Positions 52,435 through 60,907 of a stretch of 64,000 bases of DNA are shown piece after piece. The position numbers and the translations under genes are program-made. Under the pieces are notes generated by a model that saw only the letters and a program-made list of their open reading frames with translations, searched no databases and had not been told where the DNA came from. The DNA is from Clostridiales bacterium (lineage in GTDB: Bacteria > Bacillota > Clostridia > Christensenellales > Aristaeellaceae), in NCBI GenBank assembly GCA_004556155.1, contig SFIM01000009.1, positions 1 to 64,000 on the forward strand, read 5' to 3'. Position 1 is the stretch's first letter. Each line of letters begins with the position of its first letter.

Positions 52435-52950
52435 ATGACCTTCCAATTAGTTTGTATAGAACCAAAAGAATTAACGCAATACAAGGCGGATATGCAGGAA
52501 GCATTTCAGAAAGGTTTTGAAGACGCTTTTGGGAAAACAGATGCTGTTATTCTGCCTGAAAAGGACATTGACCAGTCGCTGAATGCGGAGGGTTCTGCTG
52601 TCTATAAAGCCGTTGTCGATGGAGAAATGGTGGGCGGTGCTGTTGTTATTATCAATGAGAGTACACAGCATAACCATCTTGACCTGCTTTTTGTAAAGAA
52701 CGGAGTTCAGAGCAATGGTATCGGTAAGAAGATATGGTTTGAATTGGAACGAATATATCCGAACACGAAAGTATGGGAAACCTGTACGCCGTACTTTGAT
52801 AAGCGCAACATTCATTTTTATGTGAATGTCTGCGGCTTTCATATTACAGAATTTTTTAATGAAAAACATCCTATGCCGGATACACCGGACGATTTTGTCG
52901 GTGATGGCAATGAGGGAATGTTTGCGTTTAAGAAGCAAATGCGTTTATGA
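52435..52950 (+). CDS. GNAT-family N-acetyltransferase, AT-richer than neighbours
   Basis: 171 aa. The core HLDLLFVKNGVQSNGIGKKIWFELERIY is a GNAT acetyl-CoA site with a relaxed Q/RxxGxG/A loop (QSNGIG). The C-terminal part (TCTPYFDKRNIHFYVNVCGF) fits the family's late strands. Substrate unknown. Its codons end in A or T much more often than in surrounding genes (for example many ATT, GAA, AAA), a sign of recent acquisition. AGGAG precedes the ATG. Confidence 0.85.
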   Translation: MTFQLVCIEPKELTQYKADMQEAFQKGFEDAFGKTDAVILPEKDIDQSLNAEGSAVYKAVVDGEMVGGAVVIINESTQHNHLDLLFVKNGVQSNGIGKKIWFELERIYPNTKVWETCTPYFDKRNIHFYVNVCGFHITEFFNEKHPMPDTPDDFVGDGNEGMFAFKKQMRL

Positions 52951-52992
52951 AATTCCAGTTTATCGTGCTATCTTCCCACCGCAATCAAAGCG

Positions 52993-53029
52993 CCCTCCGT
53001 ATGCAGCAGGTCATACGGAGGGGCTTTTT
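52993..53029. terminator. Terminator between the GNAT gene and convergent spoIVA
   Basis: CCCTCCGTATG, eight-base loop, CATACGGAGGG, C and five T: a perfect 11-base-pair stem. Confidence 0.88.
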
Positions 53030-53039
53030 CCCATATCTG

Positions 53040-54539
53040 TTACAGCAGAATGCAGATCATCCCGCCGTCGCCCTCGTTCAGGATCCTGGTCAGCGCGGCG
53101 CGCACCTTTTCCTGCGCGTCGGGCGGCATGCGTTGCAGCTTACCCGCCAGGCCCTCACTGATCAGGCTTTCCAGGCTGCGGCCAAAGAAATTGGTTTGCA
53201 GCAGCGCCTGGGGATCCTGCTCGTAGGTATCGCGCAGGCTGGCGGCAAACTCATCCGTCTGCTCCTGGGTGCCCAGCACGGGCGATACCTCGGCCTCGAT
53301 ATCCGAGCGGATCAGATGCAGCGCCGGAGCCTTGGCGCGCAGGCGGACGCCGTAGCGCCCCGCCTGGCGGCTGACCTCGGGCTCGTAGAGCGTCACATCG
53401 CTCATCGCCGGCGCAACCAGCCCATAGCCGGTATCCACCGCCTCGCGCAGCGCGTCGGCCACACGGTCGTATTCCTTCTTGGCGCTGACCAGCTCCTTGA
53501 GCAGGCGCAGCAGATGCCCATCGCTTTCGATCTCCGCCCCGCACTGCTCGCTGAGAATTTGATTGAATAACCCGTTTTTCAGCGGCAGACTGAAGCGCGC
53601 GCTGCCCTCGCCGTATTCCAACTGATCCAGCTGCGGCGTATCGGCATACTCGGAAGCCGCAAACGCGCTCTGCGCCTTTTCCGCATCGCGCATGCGGGCA
53701 ATCTGCGCGCCCGCCTCGCGCACAAGGCTTACAATATGCTGCGTCAGCCAGTGCTGATCGTCCAGCGCCGATACCCACTCGGGCAGGGTAAAGCGCATCT
53801 CACGCAGCGGGAAGGCTGACAGCAGATCGCGCATCACACCCTGCACATCCTCGGCCGTCATCTCCTTGGCGGACAGCAGCGTCACAGGCGCATCGTATTT
53901 TTCGCTCATGGCGGCCTGCAATTCCTTTGCCTGCCTGGATTCGGGCTGGGCAGAATTGAGCACCACGGCAAAGGGCTTACCCAGGGTTTTCAGCTCCCGG
54001 ATCACCTGCTCCTCGGCGGGCACATACGCCTCGCGCGGCAGCTCCGCCACCGTGCCGTCAGTGGTCACCACCACGCCCACGGTGGCGTGATCGGTCATCA
54101 CCTTGCGCGTGCCCAGCTGCGCGGCCTCCTCAAAGGGCATATCCTGCTGCGACCAGGGGGTAGACACCATGCGCGCGTCGCCGCCCTCCTGCGTGCCCAG
54201 CGCCCCGCGCACCAGATACCCCACCGAATCCACCATGCGCACCCTGGCGGAGGCATGGTCGGGCAGCTGCACGGTGGCCGCGCCGTCGGAGGGCACAAAT
54301 TTGGGCTGGGTGGTCATGATGGTCTTGCCCGAGCCGCTCTGGGGCAGCTCATCCACAATACGCTCCCGCCTGGGGCCGGGCGGCACCAGCGGCAGCACCA
54401 GCTGCTGCATAAAATTGCTGATAAACGTGCTTTTCCCCGCGCGCACGGGGCCAACCACGCCGATATAGAGTTCGCCCTGCGTGCGCTCGGCAATATCGCG
54501 GTAAAGGGGCGATGCGCCCCGCGTCGCCGTCTGTGCCAT
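53040..54539 (-). CDS. spoIVA: Stage IV sporulation protein A (coat morphogenetic ATPase)
   Basis: 499 aa. SpoIVA is a mother-cell ATPase that polymerises on the forespore surface as the base for coat assembly. The N-terminal Walker A motif is GVVGPVRAGKSTFISNFM, close to residue 30. Further marks are VDELPQSGSGKTIMTTQPKF and RVRMVDSVGYLVRGALG (Walker B region), and the C-terminus ends GGMICILL as in other family members. Length is normal (492 in Bacillus). No confident sigma-E promoter was found in the 100 bases upstream. Confidence 0.97.
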   Translation of the reverse strand: MAQTATRGASPLYRDIAERTQGELYIGVVGPVRAGKSTFISNFMQQLVLPLVPPGPRRERIVDELPQSGSGKTIMTTQPKFVPSDGAATVQLPDHASARVRMVDSVGYLVRGALGTQEGGDARMVSTPWSQQDMPFEEAAQLGTRKVMTDHATVGVVVTTDGTVAELPREAYVPAEEQVIRELKTLGKPFAVVLNSAQPESRQAKELQAAMSEKYDAPVTLLSAKEMTAEDVQGVMRDLLSAFPLREMRFTLPEWVSALDDQHWLTQHIVSLVREAGAQIARMRDAEKAQSAFAASEYADTPQLDQLEYGEGSARFSLPLKNGLFNQILSEQCGAEIESDGHLLRLLKELVSAKKEYDRVADALREAVDTGYGLVAPAMSDVTLYEPEVSRQAGRYGVRLRAKAPALHLIRSDIEAEVSPVLGTQEQTDEFAASLRDTYEQDPQALLQTNFFGRSLESLISEGLAGKLQRMPPDAQEKVRAALTRILNEGDGGMICILL

Positions 54540-54610
54540 GTTTCATCCTCCCTTTATCTCATCGCTATGGCAGGATATGCGCAAGCCCGCGCCCGCATGC
54601 CAAATAAATA

Positions 54611-54626
54611 GGCTCCCGAAGGAGCC
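54611..54626 (-). terminator. Small UUCG-loop hairpin after the anti-sigma gene
   Basis: On the minus strand GGCTCC-TTCG-GGAGCC, a very stable C(UUCG)G tetraloop, then TATTTATTTGG. It closes the sigma/anti-sigma transcript before spoIVA. Confidence 0.7.
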
Positions 54627-54642
54627 TTTTGAATGTCGTTAT

Positions 54643-55767
54643 TTACTTTTTCAGCGTCAGCTGGATGGGCTGCTGCCCACCGGCAAAGCTCATCCCAATG
54701 CGCTCGGGGATTTTTTCCGTGCCGATCATCTGCTTTACCTCCACCTGGGGCCACTGATCCAGATTGCTGATGCCGCCGCTCAGGTTCATGCCTGTCGGGT
54801 ACTCGCTGCCGTCAGGCTGTACAAACCGCACTTCACGCAGCCGCTCATAGGCTTTCTCCTCCGTCGCGCCCGCCTGGGCGGCAAACACGGCGATCAGATG
54901 CACGCCGCTGGGCGTTAATTGCGCCTGCACGCTTTCCAGCGTAAAATTGCCCTGCGTCTGTGCCTCGGCAGGAACGGCATATTCCCGCGCGTCAAGCGTC
55001 GGCTGCACGGCGATGCTGAGCGGCTCATACGCCTTCCACTCGTTCATCGGATGCTCCGGATCGTCCAGATTCTCCCTTTCAACCCGCAGCCAAACCTGGC
55101 AGACAAGCTGTGCCGCGTCCGCCGTACCGTTCAGCGGCTGCAGCGAAAAGTAAGACAGGCTGCCGTCTTCATTAAACAGCGGATCGGCAAACGCCTCGCT
55201 GCCGCAAAGCGCCTCGGGCACCTCCAGCATCGCCGTCACGCTGTATAGCGGCACATTCAGCTGCCTGGCGGCCTCCGCCCAGGTCATGCCGGGATCCACC
55301 CCCAGCCGCGCAGCGACCGCAGCGCTGTTGTCGCCGTATGCGCTGATGGGGTCAAAGGGCGCATCCGCCGTGATGATGCCCGTTACACCCTCGGCCAGAT
55401 GGGCCTCGGTGGTAATCATGGCAAGATGCGCATCGCTGTAGCGCTCGCGCACGGTAAATACGACATCGCCCAGCCGGAAGCTTTCCGGCTGGCTTGCAGC
55501 CATGATCTCCTGCGCCGTCTGAGGCACGGCGACATTATGGTAGAGCTTAAAGAAGTCGTTCCAGCCCAGGATGCTGCCTGCGGCGACCGCCGCCGCCATA
55601 GCCGCCAGGATGATGCAGGCGGCAACAACCGCCGTTCTGAATGCTGTGCGTTTCACAGTTTTTTCCTCCTTCACGGAGCGCGCGGCCTTCATCAGCGCGT
55701 TATAGCAGCCGTCCGGCATGGGCTCAAAGGCGTTTCGCAATTTCAAGGGATCCATTTCGCGCTTCAT
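54643..55767 (-). CDS. Membrane protein downstream of ECF sigma, likely anti-sigma factor (DUF4179-like)
   Basis: 374 aa. A short cytoplasmic N-terminus (about 45 residues, FEPMPDGCYNALMKAARSVKEEK) is followed by one membrane segment (AVVAACIILAAMAAAVAAG) and a large outside domain. Layout and 4-bp ATGA overlap with the sigma gene are those of transmembrane anti-sigma factors; the post-membrane stretch ILGWNDFFKLYHN is reminiscent of DUF4179 proteins. The signal that triggers it is unknown. No zinc-binding HxxxCxxC motif is visible, so it is not of the classic zinc anti-sigma type. Confidence 0.7.
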   Translation of the reverse strand: MKREMDPLKLRNAFEPMPDGCYNALMKAARSVKEEKTVKRTAFRTAVVAACIILAAMAAAVAAGSILGWNDFFKLYHNVAVPQTAQEIMAASQPESFRLGDVVFTVRERYSDAHLAMITTEAHLAEGVTGIITADAPFDPISAYGDNSAAVAARLGVDPGMTWAEAARQLNVPLYSVTAMLEVPEALCGSEAFADPLFNEDGSLSYFSLQPLNGTADAAQLVCQVWLRVERENLDDPEHPMNEWKAYEPLSIAVQPTLDAREYAVPAEAQTQGNFTLESVQAQLTPSGVHLIAVFAAQAGATEEKAYERLREVRFVQPDGSEYPTGMNLSGGISNLDQWPQVEVKQMIGTEKIPERIGMSFAGGQQPIQLTLKK

Positions 55768-56225
55768 TCCGCGTTCAGCTCCTTTCTCAGTTGTCCCCTG
55801 CCCCGGTGGATGCGTCCGCGAAGGGTGCTCAGCGGAATGCGCAGCGCCGCCGCGGCCTCCTCATAGCTCATTCCCTCCGAATAGCACAGCACAAGCGGCA
55901 GCCGCAGCTTTTCCGGCAGCGCCTCCAGCGCCAGCGTCAGGGTAGGATCAGGGGAAGCGGCCGCCGCACGCTCGGCAACCTCATCCAGAGGAATCACACG
56001 CCGGCGTTTTCGCTGCGTGTCGTAACACGCGTTGATCAGAATGCGGGTAATCCAGGTGCGAAAGTACGCTTCATTCCGCAAATGCCCGCGCTTCTCCCAG
56101 GCCTTGAGCGCCGCTTCCTGCAGCGCGTCCTCGCAATCGGCGTTGTTCCGCAGGATCGACCAGGCTACCCGGTACATCATGCCCGAGCAGGCTTCGATCT
56201 CCGCAATGAAGGAATCCCGATCCAC
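55764..56225 (-). CDS. ECF-type RNA polymerase sigma factor
   Basis: 153 aa. Sigma region 2 reads GMMYRVAWSILRNNADCEDALQEAALKAW, with the usual DCEDALQE core. Region 4 reads LPEKLRLPLVLCYSEGMSYEEAAAALRIPLSTLRGRIHRGR, the -35 recognition helix. The start is set at GTG 56225, because AGGGGAGG lies eight bases before it; an in-frame extension to 56285 has no ribosome-binding site. It is paired with the membrane protein behind it. An autoregulatory ECF promoter could not be identified with confidence. Confidence 0.93.
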   Translation of the reverse strand: MDRDSFIAEIEACSGMMYRVAWSILRNNADCEDALQEAALKAWEKRGHLRNEAYFRTWITRILINACYDTQRKRRRVIPLDEVAERAAAASPDPTLTLALEALPEKLRLPLVLCYSEGMSYEEAAAALRIPLSTLRGRIHRGRGQLRKELNAE

Positions 56226-56344
56226 AGCTTTCACCTCCCCTGCAACGTTACACCTGTTAGACGGGCAAGTAAAGGGCATCGTCACGCGCGGGAAAAATAT
56301 TTTCGCTTTTCAGGATGGGGCAAAAAATGCGCAGCGGCCCGCAG

Positions 56345-56687
56345 GATGGCATATTGATTTGATTGACAGGAACGGCGCCAAAATGGTATCCTGTATTTAC
56401 GATTCCGGGGAAGGCCAATCAGCAAGACTGGCACACTCGTCAGCACACTGGGTATGATCCAGCCCTTTAGGTATCGTGGGTATGTATACGATGAAGAGAC
56501 TGGGCTGTATTATCTGCAAAGCAGGTACTACAATTCCGATTTTTGTCGGTTTCTCAGTACGGATACATTTGAAGTTTTGCTTATTCCACACTATCACTTT
56601 GGACAGTATTCTTTGTATTCTTACTGCGAAAACAAGCCCATTACTTCCAAATGGGTTTATAATTTGATGAAGGAAGGATCATCATGA
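56345..56687 (+). pseudogene. Rhs core C-terminal remnant with a frameshift
   Basis: Reading two frames in turn gives IDLIDRNGAKMVSCIYDS then GRPISKTGTLVSTLGM, IQPFRYRGYVYDEETGLYYL and QSRYYNSDFCRFLSTDTFEV, then YSLYSYCENKPI. This is the end of an Rhs/YD-repeat core, including its hallmark RYRGYxYDxETGLYYLxxRYY. One base is missing near 56404 (GATTCC-GGGG), where YDSWG is expected, which breaks the frame. Everything upstream (YD repeats) is gone, and after the core only about 12 residues (WVYNLMKEGSS) replace the usual toxin tip. An open frame 56454-56687 survives but is very unlikely to be a whole protein. Composition is AT-richer than neighbours. Confidence 0.8.
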
Positions 56688-57028
56688 ATAGATTTGAAGG
56701 TCTAATGAATGCCCACCCCCGCAAACGCTATAAGAGCTTTGCAGCCACTGCTGCCGACACAGAAACTGTTTGGTTGGATTGTGACCCCACTCAACTTGTA
56801 CCAGCCGAGCCGTGCTCAATCTCTGTATGGCCGGAAGAAATGTTTGCTTCCGCAGTTTGCCCTGACAAGGCAATATATTTCATCGAAGTTCATGAATTCT
56901 GCGAACTGCTGATAGCAAACCCTAACAGATTGATCCGTATCTTTCCCAATGGCAAGGATCAGCAAGTAGATACTACTGCTGATGTGCTGCTTGCGGACAT
57001 CAAAGAAGAACTGGATTTGGTGGAATAG
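56684..57028 (+). CDS. DUF2750-like protein linked to the Rhs remnant (possible immunity protein)
   Basis: 114 aa, small, acidic and soluble. The central pattern ISVWPEEMFASAVCPDKA, then IEVHEFCELL, IRIFPNGKD and VLLADIKEELD fits DUF2750 (VWP..yA ... eF ... VFP ... L). The ATG overlaps the stop of the Rhs remnant (ATGA) and has GAAGGA upstream. In Rhs loci the gene directly behind the toxin tip usually encodes immunity, so an orphan immunity role is my inference; DUF2750 has no experimentally fixed function that I can cite. Composition is AT-richer than the surrounding genome, like the remnant. Confidence 0.75.
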   Translation: MNRFEGLMNAHPRKRYKSFAATAADTETVWLDCDPTQLVPAEPCSISVWPEEMFASAVCPDKAIYFIEVHEFCELLIANPNRLIRIFPNGKDQQVDTTADVLLADIKEELDLVE

Positions 57029-57112
57029 TTTAGATTCTCAGCGTAGAATGAAATGCTTTGAGCGAATGATCATGCTTTTGTCTTCTTCGATTGAATTCTG
57101 CAGACCAACCAT

Positions 57113-57145
57113 GGCGGAGCTTTGAAAAAAGGCTCCGCCTTTCTG
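57113..57145 (+). terminator. Probable terminator after the DUF2750 gene
   Basis: GGCGGAGC, A-rich loop, GCTCCGCC and TTTCTGTATCT; stem good, T run weak. Confidence 0.6.
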
Positions 57146-57181
57146 TATCTAAAACAAAAAAGGATATGACATAATGCCCAC

Positions 57182-57210
57182 TTGCAATCGCGCGCATCTT
57201 GCGGTATGAT
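57182..57210 (+). promoter_or_regulatory. Promoter of the MATE transporter gene
   Basis: -35 TTGCAA (57182-57187), 17-base spacer, -10 TATGAT (57205-57210), 45 bases before the ATG. Confidence 0.65.
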
Positions 57211-57254
57211 TTATTTGTGATATTTTGCCGCTATGTATGATGGGAGGGAATCCG

Positions 57255-58637
57255 ATGCGTATTGGCAGAAGCACCGATATGACCCAGGGCACGATCTGGA
57301 AGCAGCTGCTTTCCTTTGCCGCGCCCATGCTGCTGGGGCTGATCTTCCAGCAGATGTACAACACGGTGGACTCCATTGTGGTAGGCAACTATGTAAGCTC
57401 GCAGGCGCTGGCCGCCGTGGGCACCACCGGCCCGCTGATCAACACGCTGCTGGGCTTTTTCAACGGCTTTTCCACCGGCGCTACGGTGGTCATCGCCCGC
57501 GCCTACGGCGCGCGGGACCGTAAGTCCGTGCACGATGCGGTGCACACCACCATCCTGACCACCTTCCTAATGGCCATCCTGTTTACGGGGCTTGGCATGT
57601 ATCTGACGCCCTATCTGCTGCGCATGATGAAAACGCCCGGGGATATGATGAGCGAGGCCACGACCTACCTGCGCATCTATTTTATGGGCGTGTCGGGGCT
57701 GATGTTTTATAACATGGGCGCGGGCATCCTGCGCGCCGTGGGCGACAGCCGCCGTCCGCTGTATTTTCTGGTTTTCTCGGCCATTGTCAACACGGCGGGC
57801 GATCTGATCTTTGTGCTGGTGTTCCACATGGGCGTTGCGGGCGTAGCTTACGCGACCATCCTGGCGCAGGCGCTCTCCGCTGCGCTGGTGCTGTATGTGC
57901 TGGCGCGCTCGGACGGCCCTTATAAGCTGTTCTTCCGCCGGCTGTGCATCAAGCTGCCGGTGCTCAGGCAAATTGTAGGCATCGGCCTGCCCACCGCCCT
58001 GCAGGGCGCGATCACCGCGTTTTCCAACGTATTCGTGCAGTCCTATATCAACGCCTTCGGCTCGGACTGCGCGGCGGGCTGGTCCATTTACGGCAAGCTC
58101 GATCAGTTTGCCCTGCTGCCGCAGCAATCCCTCAGCGCGGCCAACACCACCTTTGTGGGGCAGAACCTGGGCGCAGGCAACGTACCGCGCGCCAAGCGCG
58201 GCACGCGGGTGGCGCTGACCATGGGCGCGCTGTGCACCTGCACGCTGATGGTTCCGCTGATGGCATTTTCCAAGCCTCTGCTGAGCCTGTTCAATCAAAA
58301 GCCCGAGGTGCTCTATTACGGCTCGCTGTTTGTGATGTGGATTTCGCCCTTCTATCTGTTCACCTGCGTCAACGATATCCTGGGCGGCGCGCTGCGCGGC
58401 GCGGGCGAGGCCTTCCCCACCATGGTGTGCATGCTCAGCTGCTTTGTGGTCATCCGCCAGATCTATCTTTACATCGTATCCCATGTCACGCACAACGCTG
58501 TGCTGGTAGGCTTGGGCTATCCCCTGGGCTGGGTATGCTGCGCCATATCGCTGGTGCTGTGCTATCGCCTGCTGCCATGGGAGAAAAAGCAGGCCGCGCT
58601 GCATGCGCAGGCGGAAATGGACGAAAAGGAAGTATAA
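57255..58637 (+). CDS. MATE-family multidrug/cation antiporter
   Basis: 460 aa, twelve membrane helices. The N-terminus TQGTIWKQLLSFAAPMLLGLIFQQMYNTVDSIVVGNYV and the paired second half (VGIGLPTALQGAITAFSNVF, GQNLGAGNVPRAKRG) are characteristic of MATE efflux proteins of the DinF/NorM group. It exchanges drugs or metabolites for Na+ or H+; the substrate is not predictable. ATG 57255 follows GGAGG at seven bases; an in-frame extension upstream is not supported. Independent transcript. Confidence 0.94.
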   Translation: MRIGRSTDMTQGTIWKQLLSFAAPMLLGLIFQQMYNTVDSIVVGNYVSSQALAAVGTTGPLINTLLGFFNGFSTGATVVIARAYGARDRKSVHDAVHTTILTTFLMAILFTGLGMYLTPYLLRMMKTPGDMMSEATTYLRIYFMGVSGLMFYNMGAGILRAVGDSRRPLYFLVFSAIVNTAGDLIFVLVFHMGVAGVAYATILAQALSAALVLYVLARSDGPYKLFFRRLCIKLPVLRQIVGIGLPTALQGAITAFSNVFVQSYINAFGSDCAAGWSIYGKLDQFALLPQQSLSAANTTFVGQNLGAGNVPRAKRGTRVALTMGALCTCTLMVPLMAFSKPLLSLFNQKPEVLYYGSLFVMWISPFYLFTCVNDILGGALRGAGEAFPTMVCMLSCFVVIRQIYLYIVSHVTHNAVLVGLGYPLGWVCCAISLVLCYRLLPWEKKQAALHAQAEMDEKEV

Positions 58638-58717
58638 AAGCGCTTTTACTTTTCAACTTCACACATTTGTGGTATACTATTCTTGGGTAAACTTTGCCAT
58701 GAAAGGGGCTATCTGTT

Positions 58718-59716
58718 TTGGGCAGCGCGAAATTCGCCGTATTTGTCGATCTTGAAAACTGCGGGGCCAAGGTCGATACGTTAAACAACATTCTCGAAAA
58801 GGTCAAGATCCGCGGCGATATCCTGTTTGGCAAGGTCTACGGCTACACCGACCGCTTCAGCGATCTGAAGGAAATTCTGCTTTCCAACACCTTCGTGGTC
58901 GTCCCCTCGCTGCGCTACGGAGCGGCGCAGAAAAACAACGCCGATATTCAGCTGGTCATCGACGCGCTGAAAACCGCCTATTCCAACCCGCTGATCGACA
59001 GCTTCTGCATCGTATCGGGCGACAGCGACTATGTGCCGCTGGTGGGCACGCTGAAAAGCATGGGCAAGTTTGTGCTGGGCATCAGCCGCAGCGAGGTAGC
59101 CAGCACCATCTTCATCAACGCCTGCAACGAGTTCCAGTTTATGGAAAGCGTCGGCCCCCGGCGGGAGATCCGCGCCAAGGCCAAGAAATCGGCCATGGAG
59201 GACGACGTCCAGGACGAGGAATCGCTGTGCAAGCTGATTGAAAGCATCCTCTCGGAATCCGAGGAGGATGAAATGTATGCAAGCGAGCTTAAAGGTGTGC
59301 TGCTGCGTCTGCGCCCGCAGTTTAACGAAAAGACCTATGGCTGCGCCACGTTCGGCAAGCTGCTGGCTAAGCTGTCCACGCACTTTGGCACCATCCGCAT
59401 CCGCAACGATTCCTACAACGTGATGGTTTCCTTGGTGCCCGACGCTGCGGCTCCCGGCGCGCAGGAAAGCCAACCCCTGCGCCGCGATACCTGGCAGGCG
59501 GCCTTCGCCGCTCAGCTTCAGCGCTATAAGGACGACGGCTTCGAGCGCATCAACCCCTCCATCCTCAAGGCCGATATCATCAGCAGCTATCCCGATTTCA
59601 CCGAAAAGAGCATCGGCTTCCGCCGCTTCTCCGATATCCTCAAGCAATTGGAAAAGGACGGCAAGCTCAAGCTGGAAATGGACTCGCAGCGCAATATGCT
59701 GATTAAAATGCTGTAA
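58718..59716 (+). CDS. NYN-domain protein with two OST-HTH/LOTUS domains
   Basis: 332 aa. The NYN (PIN-like) nuclease domain occupies about residues 1-145: FAVFVDLENC, NNADIQLVIDAL and CIVSGDSDYVPLV supply the acidic metal-binding residues. Two helical OST-HTH (LOTUS) modules follow: LCKLIESILSESEEDEMYAS with FGKLLAKL, and the C-terminal NPSILKADIISSYPDFTEK with GFRRFSDILKQLEKDG. Family members are RNA-binding endonucleases; bacterial roles are largely unknown. TTG 58718 is the start, nine bases after GGGG. It is first in a tight plus-strand run, 15 bases before a glycosyltransferase. Confidence 0.92.
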   Translation: MGSAKFAVFVDLENCGAKVDTLNNILEKVKIRGDILFGKVYGYTDRFSDLKEILLSNTFVVVPSLRYGAAQKNNADIQLVIDALKTAYSNPLIDSFCIVSGDSDYVPLVGTLKSMGKFVLGISRSEVASTIFINACNEFQFMESVGPRREIRAKAKKSAMEDDVQDEESLCKLIESILSESEEDEMYASELKGVLLRLRPQFNEKTYGCATFGKLLAKLSTHFGTIRIRNDSYNVMVSLVPDAAAPGAQESQPLRRDTWQAAFAAQLQRYKDDGFERINPSILKADIISSYPDFTEKSIGFRRFSDILKQLEKDGKLKLEMDSQRNMLIKML

Positions 59717-59731
59717 ACGAAAGGAGCGCAT

Positions 59732-60679
59732 ATGCCAGTTTATTCTGTCATCGTTCCCTGCTATAACGAGGAGCCCGTGCTGCGCGAAACGCACAAGCGG
59801 CTCACCGCCGTGCTGTCCGCCATGGACGGCGATTACGAAATCGTCTACGTAAACGACGGCTCGCGCGATCATACGCCCGATATCCTCAACGACCTGGCCG
59901 CCCACGATCCCTGCGTGCGCGCGGTGCACTTTGCCCGCAACGCCGGGCACCAGATGGCCGTCACGGCGGGGCTGGATTACGCCACGGGCGACGCCATCGT
60001 CATCATCGACGCAGATTTGCAGGATCCGCCCGAAATCATCCCCGAAATGGCCGCCAAATGGCGCGCGGGCGCGCAGGTGGTCTACGGGCAGCGCAACCGC
60101 CGCGCGGGCGAAAGCGCGTTTAAGAAATTTACCGCCTTTGCCTATTACCGGCTGCTGCGCGCCATGACAAGCACCGATATTCCCGCCGACACGGGCGATT
60201 TTCGTCTGGTGGACAGGCAGGTAGCCGACGTTGTGCGCCGCATGCCTGAGCACGCGCGCTTCCTGCGCGGCATGTTCGCGTGGGTAGGCTTCAGACAGGA
60301 AGCCGTGCGCTACGACCGCGATAAGCGCTTCGCGGGCGAAACGCATTATCCGCTCAAAAAAATGCTCAAGCTTGCGCTGGACGGCATGCTCAGCTTTTCG
60401 GATAAGCTGCTCAAGCTCCTTTCCGTGCTGGGCATCGGCATGCTGGCCATCAGCGGCCTGGGGCTGCTGGCGCTGCTGATTCTGCTTTGCTGCGGCGTGC
60501 AGGCCGGCGCCTGGTGGCTGGCCGCGCTGATGGTGCTGTGCACGGGCACGGTCACCACGGGCCTGGGCATCCTGGGCGCGTATATCTCCCGCATCTACGA
60601 CGAAACCCGCGCGCGCCCGCTCTATATCGTGGGCGAAACGCGCGGTTTCCCGGCGGATTTTACACCCTTCCGCCGATAA
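59732..60679 (+). CDS. Family 2 glycosyltransferase, undecaprenyl-phosphate-glycosyltransferase-like
   Basis: 315 aa. The GT-A domain (SVIVPCYNEEPVLRETHKR, VYVNDGSRDHT, VIIDADLQDPPE with the DxD-type acidic pair) is followed by two C-terminal membrane segments (LGIGMLAISGLGLLALLILL; ALMVLCTGTVTTGLGILGAY). This is the plan of GtrB/DPM1-like enzymes that load a sugar on polyprenyl phosphate. Nucleotide sugar and acceptor are inferred by family. GAAAGGAGCG precedes the ATG. Confidence 0.93.
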   Translation: MPVYSVIVPCYNEEPVLRETHKRLTAVLSAMDGDYEIVYVNDGSRDHTPDILNDLAAHDPCVRAVHFARNAGHQMAVTAGLDYATGDAIVIIDADLQDPPEIIPEMAAKWRAGAQVVYGQRNRRAGESAFKKFTAFAYYRLLRAMTSTDIPADTGDFRLVDRQVADVVRRMPEHARFLRGMFAWVGFRQEAVRYDRDKRFAGETHYPLKKMLKLALDGMLSFSDKLLKLLSVLGIGMLAISGLGLLALLILLCCGVQAGAWWLAALMVLCTGTVTTGLGILGAYISRIYDETRARPLYIVGETRGFPADFTPFRR

Positions 60680-60700
60680 ATTATCATCATGGAGGATCTT

Positions 60701-60904
60701 ATGGTAACCAAGGAAATGAGCATCCGCGAAGTACTCTCGCTTGATCCCGGCACCGCCCGCCTGTTCATGGAGTTCGGCATGCATTGCCTGGGCTGCCCCC
60801 ATGCCACCGCCGAAAGCCTGGAGGACGCCTGCGCCGTCCACGGCACCAATGTGGATGAGCTGGTGCACCAGATCAACGAATACCTGGCCGAAAAGAAGGG
60901 CTGA
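60701..60904 (+). CDS. DUF1858-domain small protein
   Basis: 67 aa: VTKEMSIREVLSLDPGTARLF, then MEFGMHCLGCPHATAESLED. The CLGC pair with preceding FGMHC and the ending VDELVHQINEYL match DUF1858/ScdA-N-type helical proteins, often near redox or Fe-S/NO-response genes. Metal or cluster binding by the Cys/His set is inferred. ATG 60701 follows GGAGG at five bases. Only three bases separate its stop from a ferritin-like gene, which favours a shared iron or redox role. Confidence 0.85.
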   Translation: MVTKEMSIREVLSLDPGTARLFMEFGMHCLGCPHATAESLEDACAVHGTNVDELVHQINEYLAEKKG

Positions 60905-60907
60905 CAC

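Noticed and set aside
56225..56300. Autoregulatory ECF promoter before the sigma gene
   Set aside because: CGTCTAA and TGTAAC elements are present but in the wrong order or spacing for a -35/-10 pair, so no site is claimed.
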